A stretch of 64,000 nucleotides of DNA from Mesostigma viride (Eukaryota > Streptophyta > Mesostigmatophyceae > Mesostigmatales > Mesostigmataceae): NCBI GenBank assembly GCA_009746045.1, contig RPFO01000050.1, positions 3,389,216-3,453,215 of the forward strand. The letters are read 5' to 3'. The notes beneath the pieces are model-generated. The model saw only the letters and a program-made list of their open reading frames with translations, ran no database searches and had not been told where the DNA came from. How positions within the stretch are numbered: position 1 is the stretch's first letter; each line of letters starts with the position of its first letter. Of this stretch, positions 12,467-23,147 are shown one piece after another. A program made the translations under genes and the position numbers.

Positions 12467-15400
12467 ATGCACGCTCCCAGGCTTGGCGCCTCGAGCAGGA
12501 TACATGGACGTTCAGGCCGTCTTTTGCCGTGCGTGCTGCTCACAATGGCGATTATAGTGGGCTCCTTGGTGGGCTACTGGACATCATCGTCCCCATTTTC
12601 AACCGTGGACCCCCAGTTCCCGCATGGGACGCAACCATCGGCAGCAGACCGTGTGACCGCCATAGGCTTCGTCGCCACCGAGAAACAAGAGGATATCGAG
12701 CCAACCAAGGCCCAGCGGCCCCACACGGTCGAACATCACGAGTGTCCCTCCTACTCCGGGCCTGGCTATGCCAAGGACAGGGCGGATATCACCTACCGCT
12801 CTGTGCCGACGGACGCGGGCATCGGCGCGGAGCCTCCGCCGAATTACCGCAGTGCTCTCATCAGCATCGTGCCAGTGAGCTTGGCTGACGTGAGGCTCAC
12901 GCCTGGAAATATCTTCTGGGAGCACCAGCAGACGAACGAGGCCTACCTGCTCTCCCTGGATCCGGACCGGCTCCTTTGGCCCTTCCGCGAGCTGGCCGGC
13001 CTGCCGCATCCACTAAAGGCGCAGTGCTACGATGGGTGGGAGCACCCGCAGTCGGAACTGGTACGCTGCCACCCCAGCGCAGTATGCATTTACGGTTCTC
13101 TAGAAAGGAGAGCAAGTAAAACGACAGGATCAGTTGTTCTATCCACGTTTCTTACTCGCAGTGCATCCTCCTTCTGCACGATGTAATGGATGCATGCGTT
13201 GCTGCCATGCACTGCGCTCAATCCAAATCTCTGCGCTCTTCCAATCCATCCACTCATCAACCCCATCCAACCCTTTGGTAAAAAAATAATGATTTAGTCT
13301 CATAATTATAAATAAGACCTTCCCATCCCTCTGCGACCCTCCCCCCGGGGTATTCTTAGTTTTAATTGTATATATCTGTTGCATGCGCTTCTTGCATCCC
13401 CCGCCTGTGCCTCCCCCCCCCCCCCCCACAAACCCTCCAACTTCGCCCTCTTCCAAGCCCCCCTTTCACCCTTCAACCCCTCCATTAGCCTTCTCCCTAC
13501 AACCCTCAGAATTACCCTGCTTCCACGCAACAAGGCCACATGCACGCATGATGCACGGGGTATATTTTGTCATGTACTGCTTAAACCCTACCCCCACACT
13601 CTTTTCCCGCACAACCCCCATGCACGCAGCCATTCTACAGACCACATTTTGCCTGCCACCACTACAACCCTTCCTTCCTCACCTCCGCCCCCCCTCTTAC
13701 CTGCACATACCACACGTGTGACATGACGCCCAATCCAACTCCCCCAAGAGGGAGTGCTCCCCCCCTCGCACACAGTACGGCCACCAAGTTAACCTTCCCT
13801 TGCCCTTCCGAACCCCTTCTATTGTACATACCCCAACGCACACATCGCGCCCACTCCCTGTCAGCCACCAAATCTCTAGTAACCTTCCTTTGCCTTCCCC
13901 ATGACTTTTTCTTACCCCCCCCCTCCCCCCCCGTTAACCTCGCCCCCATGCCCACAGCGCGGCCACTTCACGGGCCACTTCCTGTCGGCCACCGCCTTCT
14001 CTTATGCTGCCACCGGGCTCAAGCCGCTGCGTGACGCGGGGCGGTACCTAGTGGACGGCATCGCGGAGGCCCAGGCGGCGCTCCGCAAGGCCAACAAGAT
14101 GGGCTACGTGTCCGCGTTCCCCGACGAGTTCTTTGACCGGGTGGAGGCCGTCAAGCCGGTGTGGGCGCCGTACTACACGGTGCACAAGATACTGCAGGGG
14201 CTGCTGCACCAGGGGACGGTCGGTAGGTCTTATGTTTTTTTGTTTGGTTGTGCTGTGAAGTGGGGGACTGCTTGCTTTGGAGCTGGGGACAGTTTGCATT
14301 GCGAGAATGGCAATCAGACAGGGGACGGTCGGTAGGTGCAATACAATGTGACAGTCTTAGTTGCGTTGGTTTGATGTGGGGGATTATTGGTAGGTATTAG
14401 GTCTTAATATTTGTTGGTACTCGATACCCTGACTACATTTTTGTTTTTGTTGTGTAGATGTAAGCTGGCTCATGGCTGACTCTTGCACGGGGCCGGAAGC
14501 ATATGTCCTCGATGCACAGGGCGGTAGCGTTCCAGAACGCGTTCTATGTGTATGTTTTGGGACCAGTAATAAAACAAATTAACACCTTCGGGCTGTGCGG
14601 AGGATGGCGTGAGATTGAGGAGCATGCGTGAGTCAGATGCCTGTCACCAAATGCACGCCTTACCCCTACCACCAGGTTACCCGCTCGTGTACGGTTGTCA
14701 AACAAACAGTGTCCATTGCCTTTGTATTCTAACAGGCCACGCAGCAGGCAGTTTTGGATATGAAGGATCTTCATGCGAAGCACTGGTGTGGTCTGCCGTT
14801 CCATTGATGGATGCCCGTTGGATCACGCAGAGATCTACTCAGGCTTATCTGTGGCTTACATGCGAAGGCTTATCTGTGGCTTACATGCGAAGGCTTATCT
14901 GTGGCTTACATGCGAAGGCTTATCTGTGGCTTACATGCGAAGGCTTATCTGTGGCTTACATGCGAAGGCTTATCTGTGAAGGCTTTGGTTGGGGAAATTC
15001 CCTCCCCCATGCAAACGGTTCCTCTGGCAATGTATCTCGGTGTTTGTGTTTGCCCTTTTCTGTTATTTGTTTGAACACCTGTTCCCATTCATCCATGCGC
15101 CTGCCCACGTTTCAGAGGGGTCGCTTGGGAATCAGTATATTGCTTAGCATATCACAGGATATTGCTTAGTGTATCATAGTATATTGCGTAGCGTGTGCAT
15201 CGTTTCATAGTACGTGGCCTCATAAAAATCTATTCTTGAGAGGTATTGGAAGTGTATATTTTCATGCATGGGTGCCCACGTCCCCTGCCCACAACGACAA
15301 CGGCACTTTCCAGGCAGGTACCGCAAGGCCATCGAGGTGGCGCGTGGCCTGGCGGACTACTTCTACACGCGCGTGGAGACCCTGATCCAGACTCGCTCAC

Positions 15401-18400
15401 TCGAGTACCACTGGAGTACGCTGCACCAGGTACCATGACGCAGCTCACGGTACTCCCCCTGTGGAACCGGTAGCCTCGCACCAGACATTGGAACATGGAT
15501 CGCACGCCATGCAGCGCTTCGTTTAGACTATTTCCCAAAGCCGGCGCCACGATGGCAACAGATTCTCATAGCCGGTAGCCGGTTGCTACTACTGCTGTAT
15601 AGGCAAGGTAGTAGTGAACTTCTATCTTGATAAGCTGCTTTAACTAGAATACTTCTATCTTGATAAGCTGCTATGACTAGAATACTTCTATTTTGATAAG
15701 CTGCTATAACTAGAATACTCGCCGCGCTGGCCCTTGTAGTGGCCAGCCACCTGGCCGTACCCGCGCAGGGCACTTGAAAGTGCAGCCGGATGCGTGCGGA
15801 TCCGCGCGGGTCATCCGGCGGATCCGGCGACAAACGAGGCGCTGGCGCCATGCTTAACATGTGTGCTAATTGGTGCTACTCTTAATTCTAATTGGTGCTA
15901 CTCTTAATTTGAAAGTATTTGTTCAATTCATTCAATTTTGTTTCTTGAACGTTTGGATCTGATTTCTGGACCTGGATTCTTAAAAGCTCTCGTCTATTTT
16001 TGTCAAGGTTTTGGCTCCTTTCACCCGGCACCCCAAAGAATGCAGTCGCGTGAACGTATCAGCTCGTGTCATGCCTTGCTTTTCTCGTTGTTGTCTGGTC
16101 CCACCCCACTTGAGCACAGGAGTGCGGCGGCATGAACGACGTCCTCTATGAACTCGCATCCGTTACCGGCGACCCCAAGTATGCCAAGCTGGCATCCCGC
16201 TTTGACAAGCCCTGCTTCCTGGGTCGGCTAGCCCTCGTGGGGGAGTCGGGCAGCTGGGGGGATGGGCTGTCCCCCCCCCCTTGGACCCCCTGGATGGCAT
16301 GCACGGCAACACCCACGTCCCGCTCGTGGTTGGTGGCCAGCGGCGCTACGAGCTCACAGGCGAGAAGAGCTACTACGACGCCAGTATGGCGTTCTTCGAG
16401 ATATTGAACAGGTGGGTGGGGTTTCAATGCGTCATGCTTTTGAACAAGGGAAGCATGCAACCGGATGAAAACGACCTGCCTCTATAGACCGCGTCCTCTA
16501 TAGACTCTGTTAAGCGTATTCTCTATAGAATCCTCTATAGACTCTGTTAAGCGTATCCTCTAGAGACTCTGTTCAGCGTATCCTCTAGAGACTCTGTTAA
16601 GCGTATCCTCTAGAGAATCTGTTCAGCGTATCCTCTATAGACTCTGTTAACCGTTTCCTCTATAGACTCTGTTAGGCGTATCCTCTATGGACTCTGTTAA
16701 GCGTATCCTCTATAGAATCCTCTATAGACTCTTGTAAGCGTATCCTCTATAGACTCTGTTAACCGTTTCCTCTATAGACTCTGTTAGGCGTATCCTCTAT
16801 AGACTAGCCTCTGTATACTTTAAGCCGTAGAGGGGTAGTTTTTTAAAAATGTTTTTGTCTTGTTGTTATTTTTGCTTCTAGTGTTTTAAGATGCCCCGCA
16901 GGCGGGGCAGAAAAGGCTGTCGTTGTGCTCTGTGCTGAGCCTCCATCACCTCCAATGTTGTTGAAGCGTCCATCGCCCAGCTGGAAGTCCATTGGTGTCC
17001 CTCCTTGCACTCTACTGCTGGACCCTTTTGCACTAAAGAATCGTGCCCCCTCAACTTAATGAGTAGCAGTAGTTACCACTAAAATAATTGCAGCTGGCAT
17101 GGCCTAAACGCAGGGTAACTTTGTGTCCACCTTGCTTCCCTCTCCCCTCCCTCTTGCTGCTGGCCCGCTCCCCCCCCCCCCCCCCCGGCCACGGTGCATA
17201 TCCTTCCCCCCTCCAGCTCGCATGTCTTTGTGACAGGTGGCACCACCCAGGAGGAGATCTGGGAGCACCCCATGGAGGCGGGCTCCGCGGTGATGCACCA
17301 CGGACCTGGGACCCAGGAGTCGTGCGTTCAGCACAACCTGCTCAAGGTCGCCTCGCGCCTGCTCTCCTGGGGCGGACAGCCCCGGTTCGCCGACTACCTC
17401 GAACGGACACTCTACAACGGCATCCTGGGCACACAGCGCGCCAACCAGCCGGGCCAGATGCTGTACCAGATGCCCCTTGGACCGGGCAGCAGCAAGGCGG
17501 GTCGGCAGATGTGGCGCAAGTCGGGCTGGTCGACGCCCTACCACGACTTTTGGTGCTGCATGGGCACGGGGATCGAGGGTTTTGCAAAGCTGCCCGAGCA
17601 TGTCTTCTGGCTGGAGGCCTCTCGCAAGCCGTCCGGGAGTGGTGCAGACGCTGGCAAATCAGCATCGTCATCATCATCATCATCATCTTTTCCCAGAGGC
17701 AGCGATACTGGCACACCCGGTCAGACTCGACAAGGCGGGGGACCGTTGGAGTCCTCGAACCCCCCCGACGACGCCCCCCCCATCCTCTCCGTCATGCTCT
17801 TCATCCCCTCCCAGCTCGTCTGGCACGACGGAGGCTACCTCGTCAGCCTGACCACCGCGGGGCCGGAGACCCAGGTCCCCCGCGGCAGAGGCCTGGACGC
17901 CACCTGGGTGCGCCTGGCACTCGAGCCGCTGACGACCGCGGTGACGGTCGACGGCGACGAGCTTGCGAGGGCGAGGGCATCGGCGGGGCCGGCCAAGCCG
18001 GTGCGCGTGCACGTCCGTGTTCCCGATTGGGCCACGTCGGTCGTCGTGGGCATCAACGGACAGACTATCTCCACGCCGATTCGAGAGGCACCCTCCCCCT
18101 TATCTTCCTCTCCCTCGTCGTGGTCAGCCTCTCGGCGGGAGGGCCCTGGTACGGGGGCCAGCAGTGGGCCCGCGGGGTCGTCATCGGCGCCGCCACGCGC
18201 GGGCATGATGCTCGAGGTCCCCCCCAGGGTGTGGGCCAGGGGGGACGTTCTCCAGGTGGAGTTTGGGATTGGGCTCCGGTCGGAGCACGTGAGGGACGGG
18301 CGCGACGAGTTCAAGTCGATGCACGCCGTCCTCTTTGGCCCCTTGGTCCTTGCAGGCCTCGCGGCGGTCTCTCATTCCGTGAACACCCTGGCGATGCCGC

Positions 18401-19680
18401 CTGTGGGCTCCGGGGATCCGCTGAGTGAGGCGGGTCTGTCGGAGTGGGTCATCCCCGTGCCGGACTCGGCACGCAAGGCAGCGCACTCGCTGTATGTGAG
18501 CGTGTACCAGGAGGACCTGGCGGCATGGGACGAGCACGGGAGTTCTGGCGCACGCGCCGCGTATCAGCTGTGCAAGGCGCACGCGACCCAGGGGGGGGAC
18601 TTCCCCTGGCCATGCCCGTTGAGCCTGTTTCATAACGCCGCGGAGACGTGGGCGGGGGTACCGGAGACCAAGTCGTGGCCGATGATGAGGGCGAACCGGC
18701 GGGGGGGGCTGGACGAGGCGGTCACGAGCACGTTCGTGGTGCGGGCCCTGGGGGAGGACGGGGTCACTCTGGGCGACGCGTATGACAAGGGGGATGGAGG
18801 CAGGGTCGCGCTCGAGAGCTTTGCATCACCGGGACTGTTCTTGCAGGTGATGGGCCCGTTCTTGCCTGTGGCTTTCTTTTTCTTTCCCCCTTTGACTGGA
18901 TTTGCTGTTGGCTGGTGTTGCATTTCCGTTGCTCACCTTCTGGTTGTGTCGACTGTAAAATCTTTCCTGCGTGCCGCTGTGCACAGGTGACCAACCGCGG
19001 CTTTCGCCCCTCCCTCCCCCCCCTCTCACCGCATCTCAACCCCCCGTTCACCCCGTGTTGATCCCCTGGTCAACCCCTTCCCATTCATCTGCCTTGGCCC
19101 CCCCCCCCCCCCCCCCCCCCCCTGGCAGGTGCGCGGTGATCCCGCCAAGCTGGGCGTGTCCTTGGCCGACGCCACCTTCGTGGGTCTCGGGACCACCCCC
19201 CAGGCGTGGCTGCAGCGCCCCCCCCTGAAGCCGCGCGGCGACGAGGCCGACGCCAACGGCATGCGCGTGTCCTTTGAGTGTGCGGCCATGCCAGGGTATT
19301 TCCTGTCCCTGTACGACGCCGACATGGGCCGCCTCGAGATGGCGGAATTCCAACGCCCCGAGGGCGCGTGGGGCGATCCCTACAACGAGAAACATGGCAA
19401 CGTGGCGTCCGATTGGTCGACCGAGCTGATGGACAAGGAGGCCCGGAAGCACCTGCGGGTGGGGCCGTTGTATGTGCGCAGGGACCCTGGGGACGGGGAG
19501 GTGCCAGCGCTGCGGGATGCGTTCCGGGTGCTGAGCACGTTCTTCCGGGGTGACCCGCACGCGCAGTACCCGCCCGTGGCGTTTGTGGCCAAGCCGGCAC
19601 GGGGTCTTCCGCGACTACTTGCCCCGTTGCATGAGATGGTGGATGAGAAGTACACAGTGTACTGGGAGATGCAAGCTTAA
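12467..19680 (+). CDS. GH127 (DUF1680) beta-L-arabinofuranosidase-like membrane protein
   Basis: Family enzymes remove beta-L-arabinofuranose from glycoproteins or wall glycans with a Zn-bound Cys nucleophile. Exons: 12467-13060, 13958-14222, 15314-15429, 16120-16411, 17217-18846 and 19129-19680; about 1,149 residues. A membrane anchor (LLPCVLLTMAIIVGSLVGYW) near residues 20-40 suggests a type II secretory-pathway protein. Seen: GHFTGHFLSA, HGNTHVPLVVG, VTGGTTQEEIW (candidate acid/base Glu), TQESC and FWCCMGTG, i.e. the Glu and three Cys that bind Zn in characterised GH127 enzymes. C-terminal beta regions follow (18.0-19.7 kb) with Ser-rich inserts at 17650-17760 and 18090-18190. Exon 4 needs a +1 shift at the C run 16271-16280 (a missing C would restore it). 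The final 60 bp of coding sequence is repeated after the stop. Family assignment is strong; substrate is unknown. Confidence 0.9.
14316..14340 (+). repeat. Echo of the GH127 exon 2 end and donor
   Basis: GGGGACGGTCGGTAGGT occurs at the true exon 2/intron 2 junction (14212-14228) and again about 107 bp downstream within the intron. A weaker third version lies near 14375-14395 (GGGGGATTATTGGTAGGT). Confidence 0.75.
14839..14978. repeat. 25-bp minisatellite, intron 2 of GH127
   Basis: Five to six near-identical copies of a 25-bp unit, AGGCTTATCTGTGGCTTACA then TGCGA. Confidence 0.93.
15612..15720. repeat. 33-bp minisatellite, intron 3 of GH127
   Basis: Three to four copies of a 33-bp unit, ACTTCTATCTTGATAAGCTG then CTATAACTAGAAT. 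Confidence 0.9.
16485..16806. repeat. 25-bp minisatellite, intron 4 of GH127
   Basis: About twelve imperfect copies of TCCTCTATAGACTCTGTTAA then GCGTA, including partial units (TATAGAATCC). Confidence 0.93.
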
Positions 19681-19763
19681 GAAAAAGGGAAAATCGGGTG
19701 GCTTGTCCCGTTGCATGAGATGGTGGATGAGAAGTACACAGTGTTCTGGGAGATGGAACCATG
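19618..19763 (+). repeat. Tandem duplication of the GH127 C-terminal coding end
   Basis: The stretch encoding the last residues (CTTGCCCCGTTGCATGAGAT onward, 19618-19671) recurs at 19699-19752 after the stop, with two substitutions in about 54 bp. The TAA at 19678 lies in the unit joint, so the duplication either created the present stop or fell just behind it. Confidence 0.85.
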
Positions 19764-20164
19764 AGGGACTGAGGGCCGGTGGCGTATCATGCCCATGAAA
19801 TCGTAGCAATGTAAGTAAGTAGCAATTCTTGCAAAAGTTGGCACAAGAGCAAACCCTCCGTTGAGACAACGCAAGAAACACGCGGCGCATTTGGCCGGTA
19901 TTGAATGAATTGGTCGGTCATGGGTGGACTGGTATATTTGGAACATTCAGCAAAACGTGCTCACTTGTCCTAAATGGAACCTTTCTCTGTGTCGATGTAT
20001 TTATTGTTGTAAATTGTTTGATTAATCAACTTGGATCGTACGTGGTTCTGTATCATTCCTTGTATTGTAGACACGGGCAGCCATGGATGCAAATAAAACC
20101 CGGCAGCGCGCCTGCGTAGTTGGCCACATGCAATCATCAGTTTGCATTCGATCCCGCCGGCATA
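19764..20164. other. Intergenic, GH127 3' flank
   Basis: No coding or repeat structure recognised. TGTAA motifs (e.g. near 19810) could serve as algal polyadenylation signals; unproven. Confidence 0.4.
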
Positions 20165-20280
20165 AATTAATTATCAACATCACTCCGTTGCATGGGAGTC
20201 AATGTAGCACATATCCCTGAGAAGGGGCATATGGCTTTTAATACATCCTAGGCTACTTCATGCAAGGGTGGAATGTAAAT
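20165..20280 (-). mobile_element. LINE family C 3' end, fragment
   Basis: Minus-oriented copy of the family C 3' UTR: TTAATTA tail, hairpin relic (CTCCGTTGCATGGGAG), CACATATCCCTGAGAAGGGG, then CATGCAAGGGTGGAATG. No ORF is left. About 420 bp of AT-rich sequence without features follow. Confidence 0.75.
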
Positions 20281-20702
20281 AAAGGCATAAAGGCCATAGA
20301 AATTTAAGACAGTAGTATTTTGAGAGTTGCTTCTAGAGACTGGTCTGATTTTGCATGATTGACCGCGTGGGGCTAGCAGTTAGAATTGATCACGATCCAA
20401 TTAAATTAAATTAAATTAAATTATAACGATTGATCACGATCCAATAGCTGGTTCATATCGGACAATTTCGGACGTCCACACTAGCTTGCACCGCTCTCGG
20501 ACCAGTAAAGAGCTACTTTTTCGCAGGTGGACTATCGCAATCATGGGATGACTTCGGATCAGGAGACCCGTATAGCCGCGAAATCATGCAAGAGGCACTG
20601 TGTTCGAATCCCGTACCAAACTATTTTTCACTAATAGTCTGCCACTGACCCGGAACCTCGAGTCAAGACCCAAATTCTGGTTTCTTCTAAATCAGGCCAT
20701 AA

Positions 20703-20885
20703 AAAAAAAATAAATTAAATTGTAACATGATATCTCCGTTGGGAGTTCATGTAGCACATATCCCTGAGGAGGGGCATATGGCATGGCTTTTAATACATTC
20801 TGGGCTACTTCCTGCAAGGGTAGGCCCGTGTAAACTACACTTGGCTCTGGGTGCATGCACAACGTGCACCTGCACCACTGTGTAT
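20703..20885 (-). mobile_element. LINE family C 3' end, fragment
   Basis: Same 3' UTR landmarks in minus orientation (tail near 20703, TCTCCGTTGGGAG, CACATATCCCTGAGGAGGGG, CTTCCTGCAAGGGTAGG, GTGCACCTGCACCACTG). It directly abuts a plus-oriented family B copy. Confidence 0.75.
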
Positions 20886-21697
20886 TCCAGCACCTAAGGC
20901 GCGGGTCACACTGACGCAGGAGCTGGAGCAACGACTCGACGGCAACGTCACCAAGATGCTGCGCAATGCCCTTAACATCCCATTTGGTTTGCACACTAGT
21001 AATGAGGCTGGATTTGTACGTTGATTTGCCCTATGTTTCCCACATTAACTTAGGCACAGGCGCCTGCCCGCCTGCCGGGCACCTGGCCCGCACAGATCAG
21101 GTAGACACATCAGATAGACTAGCTGGCACCAAGCCCGCCCAGCCTAGGCGTTACGTCCTCACCTGGCGTGCCCCAGGCCGGGCGCAGCAGGGCCGCCACC
21201 CGTGGACTTTTCGCGATGACTCGGCATGGATCGACATGTGCTACCCTAGACATGACGGGCTCACGCCCAGGCAGCCTCGATCCTGGTTAGTCTGTAATAT
21301 GGAGGCAGATGGGAGGCAGATCGATGGGAGGCAAACATGCCACGACCTACCCACAGTGCTCAGTTGCTGGCCGACCTAGTGGTCCCAGCCCAGTTTGAAC
21401 ATCGCATTCACTCCCTCTCTCTTGCTTGGACTGCGCTATATATGCAGTCCTGACAAGAAGAGGTGGAAGACCGTTGTCCAGGCTCATGAATACGCCCGCC
21501 CCTGTGGGCAAGCCCCCTCCCCCCAAGCGGAAGGGGCGCTTTGATGAGTAGAGTAGCTAGGGTTTTCTAGATTAGATTAGCTTAGAGTTAGATTCGATCG
21601 GTTTCGCGGCTCTGCCCACCTCCATCCATCCAGCAAGGGCATATGTGCTACATGATCTCCCAACGGAGTCATGTTGTAATTTAATTTAATTTTTAAT
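20886..21697 (+). mobile_element. LINE family B copy, 5'-truncated
   Basis: Decayed C-terminal part of the RT ORF: TLTQELEQRLDGNVTKMLR-like, then a HLARTDQVDTS segment, then KPPPPKRKGRF and a stop (about 21550). The 3' UTR ends with the family B signature GCTACATGATCTCCCAACGG and an AATTT tail, followed by ATGG. Frames are broken by shifts; not functional. Confidence 0.8.
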
Positions 21698-21739
21698 GGT
21701 ACGCAAGGATAGATAGCAAGTAGTAACGAAGGAGACCAC

Positions 21740-21866
21740 CCCCGTATAGAATGTATCAAGGAGACAAACAGTGTATATATTTAAAGCCATATGCCCCCTC
21801 TCTGGGATATGTGCTACAGATACTCCCAACGGAGTTATGTTTCTAATTAATTAATTAGCGCAGCCG
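21740..21866 (+). mobile_element. LINE family C 3' end with an R micro-insertion
   Basis: Plus-oriented family C 3' end (CATATGCCCCCTCTCTGGGA, hairpin ACTCCCAACGGAGT, TTAATTAATTA tail). CAAGGAGACAAACAG at 21757-21771 interrupts it, bounded by TGTAT on both sides, consistent with a minimal copy of the R family. Confidence 0.7.
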
Positions 21867-22255
21867 CCAGGCTGCGTTGCGTGGATGAGCGTTTGCTCGT
21901 CATACATGGCGTATTAGATTCGGAAAATTATACCAGTGGGTGCGTCGTAGAAAGACAAAGCGATTGTGATATGCACGGCCGAATTCGGTGCCCAAACGTG
22001 AAAGTTATGAGCTCCGCCGTCAGCCATGGCTACCTCGATGTCGTGTGCATGCGCTCGATTAGGAGGCATGATGAACCATCATGGCGGTGCAGGTGCACCT
22101 TGTGCACCCAGAGCAGGTGATAGTTGTACATCCTACACCTGCAGGTTGTCGCCCTGATTGTATTACAAACCCATAGATGCCCCTTTCTCAGGGCTATGTG
22201 TTACATATGCTCCCCACGGAGCTATGATTTTAATTAATTAATTAATAAATTTATT
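21867..22255 (+). mobile_element. LINE family C copy with inverted 5' segment
   Basis: 21867-22038 is the reverse complement of the 5' UTR and first ORF1 codons of the full-length family C copy (51155-51345); for example GTGAAAGTTATGAGCTCCG here matches CGGAGCTCATAACTTTCAC there. From about 22055 the sequence runs in sense: AACCATCATGGCGGTGCAGG, then hairpin and TTAATTAA tail. Inverted 5' end plus sense 3' end with the middle deleted is the twin-priming signature of LINE integration. Confidence 0.8.
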
Positions 22256-22345
22256 AATGGCTACCTCGTGGCTCGTGGCTCGTGTTCCATGATGTGGCCT
22301 GCATGGAGGGAGACAGAGGGTAAAACGAAAGGTTGATAGGGAAAA

Positions 22346-22424
<79 letters not shown>
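22346..22424. repeat. (AC)n microsatellite with CAC tail
   Basis: About 40 AC dinucleotides followed by (CAC)n to about 22442. Purine-rich A/G sequence (22540-22606) follows. No gene recognised from 22256 to 23147; a short ORF ending at 22644 has no family support. Confidence 0.97.
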
Positions 22425-22425
<1 letters not shown>

Positions 22426-23147
22426 ACCACCACCACCACCACTACGTACCAACACAAACAACCAAAACTAAGAAGGAAGAAAGGGAACGCATACACACAT
22501 AAACGAAGGGGCGAAAAGAATAAGTAAGGAGTAAACATTACAAAGGGAAAAAGAAAAAAGAAAAAGAAAGAAAAAAAGGAAAAAAGAAAAAAAGAAAAGA
22601 AAATGTAAATGTAAATGGTAATAATACGAACAATAATGAGACCTTAATTGGCATCCACAATGCACTGGGGCGCCTCTGCGTCCTGAGTACGTGCGTAGGC
22701 CTCCACAAGGGCGGCCTTGATCAAGCACCGGTTTCGATCAGAAGCGGCTGCATTCATGTTTGGTGTCAATCTAGTGGTGGCCATGCACGCGCCATGCAGG
22801 TGATACGTGCTTGCAAACGAGAACATGCGTAGTAGTCGCAGGACACAAAATACAGGACACAAAATGTATGACCATGCAGACTGGCTGCATGGGTGAGCAT
22901 CTAGTTCTCTAGATATTGTAACCTCTTGACTCCTCAAGGAGGCAACGTAGAATGAAAGCTACATGGACAAGCACGAAGATTGCGGCCTTTGTGTCTCTGT
23001 CTTAATTCATGTAGCCGCAACCGCCAAGATTTCTCAATTTTTAGGAACAAAATCTTATTATCATAGTCAACGACACAACCAGAAGCTTATCAATGAGACA
23101 ACATCTATTAGTTCATTATATATAGCTGTCTGACTTCAAATTAGTTC

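Noticed and set aside
16201-16300. Tiny intron explaining the GH127 frame change
   Set aside because: No AG acceptor precedes the resumed frame and the spacing would be far shorter than other introns.
20560-20625. tRNA or tRNA-SINE B-box-like GTTCGAATCCCG
   Set aside because: The T arm does not pair and no cloverleaf can be drawn.
22644-22937. Small minus-strand ORF ending in IVDAN
   Set aside because: No family resemblance and no splice link to the OCP3-like gene whose stop is at 23148.
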